From positions 434,001 to 498,000 of the forward strand of contig NZ_BMIQ01000002.1 of the NCBI RefSeq assembly GCF_014642635.1: a stretch of 64,000 bases of DNA, in the 5' to 3' direction. Origin of the DNA: Aureimonas endophytica. GTDB taxonomy: Bacteria; Pseudomonadota; Alphaproteobacteria; Rhizobiales; Rhizobiaceae. The notes under the pieces are model-generated. The model worked only from the letters and a program-made list of their open reading frames with translations. It was not told where the DNA came from and ran no database searches. Positions 54,000 through 62,149 of this stretch are shown here, one piece after another. The first letter of the stretch is position 1. Every line of letters starts with the position of its first letter. The position numbers and the translations under genes are program-made.

Positions 54000-54767
54000 T
54001 CAGTAGCGGCCGACGAGCAGGCCGCCGTCGACGGCGATCACCTGGCCGGTGAGGTAGCGGGCGCCGTGCGAGGCGAGGAACAGGATGACGTCGGCGATGT
54101 CGGAAGCCTCGCCGAGCCGGCCCATCGGGATGAAGGCGGCCGCCTTCTCGGCGCCCTCGGGGCCGAGCGAGTTCTCGGCCGAGAGGAGCTGGGCCGTGCG
54201 GATATAGCCGGGCGCGACGCCGTTGACGCGCACGCCGTCCTTGGCGAGCTCGACCGCGAGGCCGCGCACGAAGCCGACGACTCCGGCCTTGGCCGCCGAG
54301 TAATGCACATGCTCGTCCCAGCCATAGGCGACGCCCATGATGGAGGAGAGGCAGACGATGGCGCCGCCCTTTGCCCGCATCTTCGGCAGCGCCGGGCGGA
54401 TGACGCGCAGCATGCCCTTCAGATCGACGTCGAAGGTGTGGTCCCATTTCGCGTCGGTCATGGCGGCGATCGGCACGCGATGGGCGATGCCGGCATTGGC
54501 GACGATCACGTCGAGGCCGCCATGCCGCGCCTCGATCTCGGCGACGAGCGCGTCGGCGCCTTCGGTCGAGGTGACGTCGAGCCGGCGGAACTCGGCCGAG
54601 CCGCCATGGGCGCGGATGCCGGCGGCGACGGCCTCGCCTTCGGCCGCCAGGACATCGGTGACCACCACATGGTCGCCCGCCGCCGCGAAGGCTTCGGCCG
54701 TCGCCTTGCCGATGCCGATGCCGGCGCCGGTGACGAGGACGATGCGGGGGGAGGAGGCTTCGGTCAT
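54000..54767 (-). CDS. Short-chain dehydrogenase/reductase (SDR)
   Basis: A 255-residue NAD(P)-dependent enzyme. The cofactor motif is TGAGIGIGKATA, the structural motif NAGIAH, the catalytic Ser in CLSSIMG, and Tyr-x-x-x-Lys in VHYSAAKAG. The C-terminal PGYIRTAQLL and TGQVIAVDGG are typical. It belongs to the cluster with the importer and follows another SDR. Its substrate is unknown; a hydroxyl intermediate of the imported compound is likely. The start ATG 54767 is preferred over one 9 bases earlier. Confidence 0.87.
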   Translation of the reverse strand: MTEASSPRIVLVTGAGIGIGKATAEAFAAAGDHVVVTDVLAAEGEAVAAGIRAHGGSAEFRRLDVTSTEGADALVAEIEARHGGLDVIVANAGIAHRVPIAAMTDAKWDHTFDVDLKGMLRVIRPALPKMRAKGGAIVCLSSIMGVAYGWDEHVHYSAAKAGVVGFVRGLAVELAKDGVRVNGVAPGYIRTAQLLSAENSLGPEGAEKAAAFIPMGRLGEASDIADVILFLASHGARYLTGQVIAVDGGLLVGRY

Positions 54768-54780
54768 GGCAGGCAATCCT

Positions 54781-55524
54781 TCAGAGCATCACGTCGCCGG
54801 AATTCGGTCCGAGCGTCTGGCCGACGAAGATCGCGGCGTCGGTGGAGGCGAGAAAGGCGACGGTGCCGGCGACGTCCTCCGGCTCGCCGAAGCGGCCGAG
54901 CGGCAGTTCGCCCCGCTTCTTCGCCTGCCAGTCCTGCGACAGGGCGCGCACCAGCGGCGTGTTGATCGGCCCCGGCGCGACCGCGTTCACCCGGATTCCC
55001 CTGGCGGAGACCTCGCGCGACAGCGCCTTGGTGAGGCCGATGATGCCGGCCTTCGCCGCCGAATAGTGCACGAGCTCGATGCCGCCGATCTGGCCGAGCT
55101 GCGAGGCCATGTTGACGACGATGCCGGAGCCCGCCTCCAGCATGGCCGGCAGCGCGGCCCGCGTCATCAGGAAGGTGCCGCGCAGATGGACCGCGATCAT
55201 CCGGTCGAAATCGGCGGCGGCGAGATCCTCGAACCGCGCCTGATGCACATGGCCGGCATTGTTGACGAGAAGCCCGACCGGCCCGAAGCGCTCCGCCGCG
55301 AAGGCGACCGCGGCCGCGGCCGAAGCCTCGTCGGCGACGTCGCAGCCGGTGGCGGCGGTGACATGGCCCGAGGCGTTGAGCCTCGCGCTCGCGGCCTCGG
55401 CCTTGGCGGCGTCGAGATCGGCCAGCACCACCCTCGCGCCGTCCGCCGCCAGCCGCTCGGCGACGGCGAGGCCGATGCCGGAGGCCGCGCCGGTGACGAG
55501 GGCGGTTCCCTGGAAGGCGGTCAT
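54781..55524 (-). CDS. Short-chain dehydrogenase/reductase (SDR)
   Basis: A 247-residue NAD(P)-dependent enzyme with TGAASGIGLAVA, NNAGHVHQA, catalytic Ser in NMASQLG, Tyr-x-x-x-Lys in VHYSAAKAG and VAPGPINTPL. It is similar to the next SDR (13-base gap), suggesting a duplication followed by specialisation. Its ATG shares a base with the stop codon of the upstream permease gene. Its role in the pathway served by this importer cannot be told further. Confidence 0.87.
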   Translation of the reverse strand: MTAFQGTALVTGAASGIGLAVAERLAADGARVVLADLDAAKAEAASARLNASGHVTAATGCDVADEASAAAAVAFAAERFGPVGLLVNNAGHVHQARFEDLAAADFDRMIAVHLRGTFLMTRAALPAMLEAGSGIVVNMASQLGQIGGIELVHYSAAKAGIIGLTKALSREVSARGIRVNAVAPGPINTPLVRALSQDWQAKKRGELPLGRFGEPEDVAGTVAFLASTDAAIFVGQTLGPNSGDVML

Positions 55525-56366
55525 CAGGCGGCCTCCGCCGGCACGCGCTTCGCCCGCCGCACCGACTGCGTCATCAGGACGGCGTAGACGGCGAGAAGCG
55601 CGAAGGAGAAGAGGGTGGTGAGGACACCGAAGGCGAAGACGTTCGGATGGATCTCCACGGCGAAGGTGCCGTAGATCGCCAGCGGCAGGGTGAGCTTCGG
55701 TCCCGAGGTGAAGAGGGTGCGCGAGAACTCGTCATAGGAGAGCGTGAAGGCGAAGAGCATCGCCGACAGGACGCCCGGGAAGATGACCGGGAAGGTGATC
55801 TTGCGGAAGGTCGTCGTCGGCGAGACGCCGAGCGACCAGGCGGCCTCCTCGATCGAGCGGTCGAAGCGGTTGAAGATCGCGAGCATCACCAGGAAGGCGA
55901 AGGGATAGGTATAGACGACGTGGAGGACGAAGGCCGTGCCCCACCAGGCGCGGTCGATGCCAAGGATGTTGGACAGAAGCGCCGTGCCGAGGCCGACGAG
56001 GACGCCCGGCACCATCATGCCGAGGACGATCAGATAGAAGACAGGGCCGGAGCCCTTGAAGCGCTGGCGGAAGCCCTGCGCCGAGGCGACGCCGAGCAGC
56101 GTCGAGACGACCATCGTCATGAAGGCGAGGGTGAGCGAGCGGATCAGGCTGTCGCCGATCGGCAGCGGCGCGATGCGCGACGGCGGCACGAGGCCGAAGA
56201 GGTGGCGATACCAGTAGGTCGACCATTCGACGATCGGGAATTGCGGGCCGCCTTCCGGCCCCTGCTGGAAGGACAGGATCGCCAGCACGACGAAGGGGCC
56301 GTAGAGGAAGGCGATGAACAGCGCGGTATAGAGCGCGAGGACGGGTTTCAGGACGCCGGTCTGCAT
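55524..56366 (-). CDS. ABC transporter permease, PotC type
   Basis: A 280-residue permease with six hydrophobic helices. The EAA coupling loop is SIEEAAWSLGVSPTTTFRKITFPVIFPG, followed by a TLSYDEFSRTLFTSG motif typical of PotC. The ATG at 56366 follows the PotB-type gene by 13 bases. It is part of the polyamine-type importer with the binding protein at 52696. Confidence 0.9.
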   Translation of the reverse strand: MQTGVLKPVLALYTALFIAFLYGPFVVLAILSFQQGPEGGPQFPIVEWSTYWYRHLFGLVPPSRIAPLPIGDSLIRSLTLAFMTMVVSTLLGVASAQGFRQRFKGSGPVFYLIVLGMMVPGVLVGLGTALLSNILGIDRAWWGTAFVLHVVYTYPFAFLVMLAIFNRFDRSIEEAAWSLGVSPTTTFRKITFPVIFPGVLSAMLFAFTLSYDEFSRTLFTSGPKLTLPLAIYGTFAVEIHPNVFAFGVLTTLFSFALLAVYAVLMTQSVRRAKRVPAEAA

Positions 56367-56379
56367 GGGGCTCAGCTCC

Positions 56380-57306
56380 TCACAGCTCGTTGCGCAGGTT
56401 GACGACCTTCAGGAAGGCGGCGATGACGACGCCCATCAGGAGGGTCAGGATCACGCCGGCCACCGCCGCGAAGGCCCATTTCAGCGAGCCGACTTGGCTG
56501 ACGATGATATTGCCGAGCATGTTGGTCTTGCGGCCCGAGAGGGCGGCGGCCGTCGCGAATTCGCCGAGCACCATGACGGAGACGAAGATCGCGCCGACGA
56601 CGACGCCGGGCAGCGACAGGGGCAGGATGATGGTGCGCAGGATGCGCCAGAAGCCGGCGCCGAGATCGCGCGCCGCCTCGATGACGTTCGGATCGATGCG
56701 GCCCATCATGAAGGTGATCGGCCCAACCATGAAGACGCAGTAGATCTGCGTCATGCCGATCAGCACCGAGAGTTCGGAGAAGAGCAGCGCGTCGATCGGC
56801 TGCGAGATGAGGCCCGCCTTCATCAGGACGATGTTGATCGCCCCTTGCGTGCCGAGCATCGGCCGCCAGGCGAGGACGCGGATGAGGAAGGACGTCCAGA
56901 AGGGAATGACGCAGAGGACGAGCAGCACCGTCTGCAGCGTCTTGTTGCGGACCATCAGGCCGATGAACAGGGCCACCGGATAGCCGACGACGAGGGTGGA
57001 GGCGAGGACGAGCAGCCAGATGCGCACCGTCGTCCAGAGCGCGTCGAGATAGGTGGAATTGGTGAGGAAGCGCACCCAGCTCGCGAGCGTCAGCGTCGGC
57101 TCGACCTTGAAGGTCGTCTGCGTCCAGAAGGAGACATAGACGACCATCAGGAGCGGCAGGACGAGGAACAGCGTCATCCAGAGGATGCCGGGCGAGAGCA
57201 GGAGCCAGGACAGGCGGCGCGCCTTGGCCGCCTGGCGCTCGGCCGCCGAGGCCTCGCGTCCCGCAGGACTCATCGCCGTGCCCGGCGCTTCGATCGTTCG
57301 CGACAT
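56380..57306 (-). CDS. ABC transporter permease, PotB type
   Basis: A 308-residue permease. The N-terminal 30 residues are cytoplasmic and rich in Ala and Arg, followed by six helices; the EAA loop is VIEAARDLGAGFWRILRTIILPLSLPG. Family motifs such as VVYVSFWTQTTFKVEPTLTLASWVRFL and VLCVIPFWTSFLIRVLAWRPMLG support PotB-type placement. It forms the heterodimeric pore with the PotC-type permease. Confidence 0.9.
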   Translation of the reverse strand: MSRTIEAPGTAMSPAGREASAAERQAAKARRLSWLLLSPGILWMTLFLVLPLLMVVYVSFWTQTTFKVEPTLTLASWVRFLTNSTYLDALWTTVRIWLLVLASTLVVGYPVALFIGLMVRNKTLQTVLLVLCVIPFWTSFLIRVLAWRPMLGTQGAINIVLMKAGLISQPIDALLFSELSVLIGMTQIYCVFMVGPITFMMGRIDPNVIEAARDLGAGFWRILRTIILPLSLPGVVVGAIFVSVMVLGEFATAAALSGRKTNMLGNIIVSQVGSLKWAFAAVAGVILTLLMGVVIAAFLKVVNLRNEL

Positions 57307-57320
57307 GGGGCGGGTTCCGT

Positions 57321-58394
57321 TCAGGCGTAGACGAGGGCGCTGGCGCGCTTCCAGGCGAGGCCGTAAGGCCGGTCGGCCTCCAGCCGCCGGGGCTCGCCGA
57401 GGCTCAGATGCTCCTCGACCTCGACGATCTGGCCGTTGTCGAGGGCGAAGAAGGAGAGGACCGAGGCGCCGCCATATTCGCTGGCGATGAACTTCGCCGG
57501 CACCTGCACCTCGTCGGGGCCGGGCGCGGCGCCCGCCTCGCGCACGCTGATGCGGTCGTGGCGAATGGCATAGACGCCCTCGCCATGGCGCAGCGCCGGC
57601 GCGTCGAAGGCGAGGGGACCGATCTCACTGACGAAGAGCTCGTCCGAGCGCGCGCCCTTCAGGAGATTGTAGGCGTTGAGATAGCGCGCGACGCCGGGCG
57701 AGGCCGGGGCGGCATAGAGATGCTTCGGCTCGTCGAACTGGCCGATGCGGCCCTCGTCGAGGACGATCAGCCGGTCCCCCATCGCGAGCGCCTCGGTTTC
57801 CGAGCCGGTGACATGGAGGAAGGTGACGCCGAGGCTGCGGCGGATCTCGCGCAGTTCCAGCCGCATCCGGGCCCGCAAATGCGCGTCGAGCGCGCCGAGC
57901 GGCTCGTCGAGCAGCACGAGCTTCGGCCGCGTGACGAGCGTGCGGGCGAGGGCGACGCGCTGGCGCTGGCCGCCGGAGATCTGCGTGACCGAGCGGCGGT
58001 CGAGACCCTTCAGGCCGACGAGCTCGATCGCCTCGTCGACGCGCCGGTCGATCTCCGCCGGGTCGGTCAGCGGCGCCTCCGCCCGGTTGGCGAGGCCGAA
58101 GGCGACGTTCTGCCGGACGTTCAGATGCGGAAAGAGCGCGAAGTTCTGGAAGACGAAGCCGATGCCGCGCCGATGGGCGGGCGTGCCGTCGATGCGGTGG
58201 CCGTCGAAGGTGATCGAGCCGGTCTCCGGCTCCTCGAAGCCGGCGATGAGGCGAAGCAGCGTCGTCTTGCCGGAGCCGCTGGCGCCGAGCACGGAGATAT
58301 AGGAATCGGCCGGCACGGCGAGGTCGACATGCGCCACCGCCGGCTTGCCGCCATAGGATTTCGACACGTCGGACAGAATGAGGACTGACGACAT
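57321..58394 (-). CDS. ABC transporter ATP-binding protein, PotA type, lacking the switch histidine
   Basis: A 357-residue ATPase and first gene of the cluster. Walker A (GASGSGKTT), Q loop (VFQNFALFPHLN), signature (ISGGQRQRVALART) and Walker B ([15 protein letters not shown]) are normal. The H loop, normally V-T-H-D, reads VTGSETEAL: Gly197 replaces the switch histidine. A TOBE-type C-terminal domain follows. With the intact ATPase at 51540 it may form a heterodimer with one impaired site, or it may be a reduced-activity duplicate. Confidence 0.88.
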   Translation of the reverse strand: MSSVLILSDVSKSYGGKPAVAHVDLAVPADSYISVLGASGSGKTTLLRLIAGFEEPETGSITFDGHRIDGTPAHRRGIGFVFQNFALFPHLNVRQNVAFGLANRAEAPLTDPAEIDRRVDEAIELVGLKGLDRRSVTQISGGQRQRVALARTLVTRPKLVLLDEPLGALDAHLRARMRLELREIRRSLGVTFLHVTGSETEALAMGDRLIVLDEGRIGQFDEPKHLYAAPASPGVARYLNAYNLLKGARSDELFVSEIGPLAFDAPALRHGEGVYAIRHDRISVREAGAAPGPDEVQVPAKFIASEYGGASVLSFFALDNGQIVEVEEHLSLGEPRRLEADRPYGLAWKRASALVYA

Positions 58395-58895
58395 CCGGTG
58401 CTCGCGGAAAGGCCTCGGGACAGGGCCGTCATGTCGCCGAGGCCCCGCTTCCGCCTTTCGGCTCAAGGGCTTCCGACGGCCGTGCCGGCCCGATGACTTG
58501 GACGCTAACAGCCGCGTTTTCTGTATGCAATGATCTTTTCATCGCCCTCAAGTTGCGGATTCATGGCCGCGCAGTGAGCTTTGGCCGTCATGGCTTAGAT
58601 GTTGTGCAGTGCAGCCGATTTTGCGTGCAAATGCGAAGTCTTGAACGCCCGGATGCACGGGATGTTACAGATCAATGGTTTGAGCGTGCATTCCATATGA
58701 TCGACCAAGTGGCACTCCGCGAAGGACCCCTCGCATCTGGCGCAAAACGCGGCGGCATACCGCGCGCAAACTGTGCAATTGCAAAAGCGTACACAAAAAA
58801 CATTTTGTAGCCGACCTGCGAAAGCATGGGCTTCGTGCTATGCGGGACGACCTGGACCCGTTCGGCACGCCGAGTCGCCTTCGCCTGGAGCCGCC
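58395..58895. promoter_or_regulatory. AT-richer divergent control region
   Basis: A 501-base gap between the importer cluster and the tandem-GntR gene, clearly less GC-rich than its flanks. It has several TGCAA-containing and TTTTGC-containing stretches (about 58526, 58612-58636 and 58771-58786) and an inverted repeat at 58793-58808. A 105-codon ORF (58493-58810) has no family resemblance and is discounted. It probably holds both divergent promoters and multiple operators. Confidence 0.55.
58793..58808. promoter_or_regulatory. Inverted repeat ACAAAA-AACA-TTTTGT, probable operator
   Basis: Exact 6-base arms with a 4-base spacer, 88 bases before the tandem-GntR gene. An A/T palindrome is unexpected in this genome, which supports a protein-binding function. 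Confidence 0.45.
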
Positions 58896-59918
58896 ATGGG
58901 ATCGTCCGCTCCCCCGTCCTCCACCCTGCCGCGCCGCTACGAGGTCGTGGCCGAGACTTTGCGCCGCAATCTCGCGGAGGGCCGCATTCCCGGCGGCACC
59001 GTCCTGCTCGAAGGCCCGGTGGCCGATCTCTTCCGCCTGTCGCGCGCGCCGGTGCAGCGCGCCTTGGCGCAGCTGGAGGAAGAGGGGCTGATCCACCGCT
59101 TCGAGGGGCGGGGCTATCTCGCGGGCGATGCCAACCATCCGGCGCCGCGCCGGCGCGTCGATCTCGCCAGCCTCGATCTCGTCCTCCCGAGCGAGGCGGA
59201 CGAAGGCTTCGGCGAGCGCCAGGCGTGGCGGCGCATCTATGCCAGCATCGAGTCGGAGATCACCCGCTGCCTCGTCTTCGGCCGCTACCGTGTGGTGGAG
59301 ACCGAGCTCGCCGAGCATTTCGACGTCAGCCGCACCATCATCCGCGACGTGCTCGGCCGGTTGCAGGAGCGCCGGCTGATCGGCAAGAACGAAAGCTCGC
59401 ACTGGATCGCCGGCCCGCTGACCGCCCGCTCGATCAAGGACCAGTTCGAGCTGCGCAAGATCCTGGAGCCGCCGGCGCTGCTCTCGGCCGCCGGCGTGAC
59501 GGAGCGCGAGCGGCTGGAGGGGCTCAGCCGCCGGCTCGGCGCGGCGGAGGCCGGCGCCGGCCGCGAGGACGAGGGTGAGGTGGACGAATTGTCCGGTCTC
59601 TTCGTCGAGACCGTGGTGCTTTCGACGCCCAATCTCAGCCTGCGCGATCTCGTGCGGCGCAATCTCCACACCGTTCTCACCTCGCAAGGGGTGCTGCGCC
59701 AGCTCGGCCTGCCGCAGGACCGCGCGACGCTCGCCGAACAGCGCATGATCGTCGATCTCCTGCTGCACGGCGCGACCAGCGCCGCCGCCGCCATGCTGAC
59801 CACCCATATCGAGGCCGAGCTGCGGCGCACCGTCGCCCAGATGAAGATCGTCGCCGTCATCCCGCAGCCGATCTCGCTCGCCCCCTATCTGCGGCCGGCC
59901 GACCAGCCGGCCGACTGA
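58896..59918 (+). CDS. GntR-type regulator with two winged-helix domains and an FCD-like domain
   Basis: A 340-residue protein. The first GntR winged helix is about residues 13-77 (VADLFRLSRAPVQRALAQLEEEGLI, GRGYLAG). A second, similar one is about 112-174 (ETELAEHFDVSRTIIRDVLGRLQERRLIGKN). A helical FCD-like domain (about 180-325) follows. Standard FadR-type proteins have only one DNA-binding domain. The gene is divergent from the importer cluster and 19 bases ahead of the asparaginase gene, so it probably controls both. Confidence 0.82.
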   Translation: MGSSAPPSSTLPRRYEVVAETLRRNLAEGRIPGGTVLLEGPVADLFRLSRAPVQRALAQLEEEGLIHRFEGRGYLAGDANHPAPRRRVDLASLDLVLPSEADEGFGERQAWRRIYASIESEITRCLVFGRYRVVETELAEHFDVSRTIIRDVLGRLQERRLIGKNESSHWIAGPLTARSIKDQFELRKILEPPALLSAAGVTERERLEGLSRRLGAAEAGAGREDEGEVDELSGLFVETVVLSTPNLSLRDLVRRNLHTVLTSQGVLRQLGLPQDRATLAEQRMIVDLLLHGATSAAAAMLTTHIEAELRRTVAQMKIVAVIPQPISLAPYLRPADQPAD

Positions 59919-59937
59919 CCGTCCCGAAGGAGCATCA

Positions 59938-60921
59938 ATGCCCAGGATTCAACTCGTCACCACCGGCGGCACCATCGCCTCCAAGGCCGGCGCGGCGCGG
60001 CCGGGCGGGGCGGATGTCGTCGCCTCCGTTTCCGGCGCGGATCTGCGCGCCACGCTGCACGATCCGCTGGAGGGCATCGAGCTGAGCATCGACGATTTCT
60101 GCCGGGTCGGCAGCTTCGCGATCGACCTGCCGCTCGCCTTCGCGCTGGCGGCGCGCATCGGCGAGCATCTCGCCGATCCCGCCTGCGACGGCGTGGTGGT
60201 GACCCATGGCACGGACACGATGGAGGAAAGCGCCTTTCTCGCCGATCTCCTCGTCGCCTCCGACAAGCCGGTGGTCTTCACCGGCGCGCAGCGCAGCGCC
60301 GACGCGCCGGACACCGACGGGCCGCGCAACATCGCCGAGGCCGTGCGGCTGGCCGCCGCGCCGGCGGCGCGCGGGCTCGGCGCCATGATCTGTTTCGAAG
60401 GCGACTTCCACGCCGCGCGCGACGTGACGAAGACCCATACGTCGCGCACCGACACGTTCCGCTCGGGCGAGCACGGCAAGCTCGGCGAGGTCGACGGCGC
60501 CGTGGTCACGGTCCAGCGCCTGCCCCTCCTGCGCCGGCACTTCGCGGCGCGGCGCATCGAGCCCGAGGTCGAGCTCCTGCGCCTCGCGATGGGCGCTTCG
60601 GACCGGCTGATCCGCTATTGCGCCGCGAGCGGCGCGAAGGCGATCGTGCTCGAAGGTTTCGGCCGGGGCAACGCCCCGCCGGCGGTGACGGCGGCCGTCG
60701 CCGAGATCGTCGCCGGCGGGGTGCCGGTGATCGTCGCCTCGCGCTGCCCGGAAGGCCGGGTGAAGCCGGTCTACGGCAATGGCGGCGGCAAGGATCTGGA
60801 ACGGGCGGGCGTGATCTTCGCCGGCGACCTCACCGGCCAGAAGGCGCGCATTCTCGCCGCCGTCGTGCTCGGCACCGAGGGCGCGGACCTGCGCGAGGCC
60901 TTCGCCGCGCTCGGCGGCTGA
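59938..60921 (+). CDS. Asparaginase family amidohydrolase
   Basis: A 327-residue cytoplasmic L-asparaginase-fold enzyme. The nucleophile Thr12 lies in TTGGTIAS and the second triad is in VVTHGTDTMEESAF with the Lys-containing later segment TSRTDTF. No signal peptide is present. It is co-directional with the GntR gene. Family members act on asparagine, glutamine or similar amides. In this setting it might hydrolyse a half-amide product of the imidase-like enzyme. AAGGAG about 6 bases upstream is the ribosome site. Confidence 0.87.
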   Translation: MPRIQLVTTGGTIASKAGAARPGGADVVASVSGADLRATLHDPLEGIELSIDDFCRVGSFAIDLPLAFALAARIGEHLADPACDGVVVTHGTDTMEESAFLADLLVASDKPVVFTGAQRSADAPDTDGPRNIAEAVRLAAAPAARGLGAMICFEGDFHAARDVTKTHTSRTDTFRSGEHGKLGEVDGAVVTVQRLPLLRRHFAARRIEPEVELLRLAMGASDRLIRYCAASGAKAIVLEGFGRGNAPPAVTAAVAEIVAGGVPVIVASRCPEGRVKPVYGNGGGKDLERAGVIFAGDLTGQKARILAAVVLGTEGADLREAFAALGG

Positions 60922-60955
60922 AAAACGAAGCGCGGCGGGATCGCTCCCGCCGCGC
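60921..60955 (-). terminator. Rho-independent terminator for the minus-strand sugar importer operon
   Basis: GCGCGGCGGGA (60930-60940) and TCCCGCCGCGC (60945-60955) form an 11-bp stem with a 4-base loop. On the minus strand it is followed within 5 bases by TTTTT. It ends the operon whose last gene stops at 60975 and may also stop the plus-strand asparaginase transcript. Confidence 0.65.
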
Positions 60956-60974
60956 GCCTGTCGGAGTTTCGATC

Positions 60975-62081
60975 TCAGAAGTCGAAATTGTTGATGTCGG
61001 TCTTGGTGAAGACCTTCGGCGCGCCGAGCAGGATCTGGCTCTGGTTGACGATCTGGAGATCGCCGAGGCGGCCGGCCTTGAACGTCGTGTCGCCCGGCTT
61101 CAGCGTGCCGTCGGCGACGGCGCGCATGGCGAGGCCCGCCGCGTAGCCGAGATCCACCGTCGACCAGAGCACGGTCGACTTGATGCAGTCGTTGTTGATG
61201 TAGGGCTTCATCGCGTTGGGCAGCGCGAGGCCGACGACCGAGACCTTGCCGCAGAGCTTGTTCTGCTGCACCGCCTCGGAGGCGGCCGGCGTCGCGACCG
61301 AGGTCATGCCGACGATGCCCTTCAGCTCGTCGCCATATTTGTTGATCAGCGTCTGCGCCTGGTTGAAGGAGAGGATGTTGTCCTCCTGCGCCTCGACCGT
61401 CTCCAGGAACTTCAGCTTCGGATGGCACTTCGCCGAATAGGCGGTCATCTCGGCGATCCAGCGCGCCTGGTTCGGCGTGGTGAAGGTCGAGGTGACGATG
61501 GCGAAGGAGCCTTCCTCGCCGATCTCGGAGGCGAGCTGGTCCATCAGCGCCTTGGCGACGCCGTTCGGCTGGGCCTGGTTGACGAACCACTGGCGCGCAT
61601 CCGCCTCGGCATCGGCATCGTAGCCGACGACGTTGATGCCGGCTTCCAGCGCCCGCTTCAGCACCGGGGCGATCGCCACCGGGTCGTTGGCGGCGAAAAG
61701 GATGCCGTCGACGCCGGAGGTGATGTAATTGTCGATGAAGGTGATCTGCTCGTCGATATTGGCCTTGGTCGGACCGTCGGTGGTGACGGTCATGTTGCCC
61801 GTCTCCTTGGCCGCCGACTGGACGCCCTGGGCCGTCGAGTTGAAGTAACCGACGCCGACGAGCTTCGGAATGTCGACCACCTTCAGCGCCTTGCCCTTGC
61901 GGTCGGGCGCGCCGGTCGGCGTGCCGCCATTGTAGTCGCCGGGCGGCACGGGCGTGACGCTGGCATCGCAGGCGAGCGGGCTCGTCGCCTGGTCGTCGCC
62001 GCCGGTCCAGGTCGTCTGGGCGAAGGCGGCCGGGCTGGCGAGCAGGCTGCCCGACAGAAGCAGGGCGGAAAGGATACGCAT
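60975..62081 (-). CDS. Sugar-binding protein, RhaS/LsrB-like
   Basis: A 368-residue periplasmic binding protein. Signal peptide MRILSALLLSGSLLASPAAFAQ, cleaved after AFA. The mature domain has VVDIPKLVGVGYFNSTAQGVQSAAKETG, DNYITSGVDGILFAANDPVAIAPVLKRALEAGINVVGYDAD and a C-terminal DLQIVNQSQILLGAPKVFTKTDINNFDF. This resembles the rhamnose-type and AI-2 (LsrB) binding proteins. It follows two permease genes on the same strand, so it is the last gene of the visible part of the operon, with the rest beyond the right edge. Confidence 0.83.
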   Translation of the reverse strand: MRILSALLLSGSLLASPAAFAQTTWTGGDDQATSPLACDASVTPVPPGDYNGGTPTGAPDRKGKALKVVDIPKLVGVGYFNSTAQGVQSAAKETGNMTVTTDGPTKANIDEQITFIDNYITSGVDGILFAANDPVAIAPVLKRALEAGINVVGYDADAEADARQWFVNQAQPNGVAKALMDQLASEIGEEGSFAIVTSTFTTPNQARWIAEMTAYSAKCHPKLKFLETVEAQEDNILSFNQAQTLINKYGDELKGIVGMTSVATPAASEAVQQNKLCGKVSVVGLALPNAMKPYINNDCIKSTVLWSTVDLGYAAGLAMRAVADGTLKPGDTTFKAGRLGDLQIVNQSQILLGAPKVFTKTDINNFDF

Positions 62082-62149
62082 GGGTGGAACTCCTCCGTGG
62101 ATGGTGTTGGATTGCCGCCGTCCGGCCTCCCGCCGGACCGGGGTCTCGC

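Noticed and set aside
58493-58810. 105-codon ORF in the AT-richer divergent region
   Set aside because: Base composition is regulatory-like, it crosses the palindrome at 58793, and the translation resembles nothing known.
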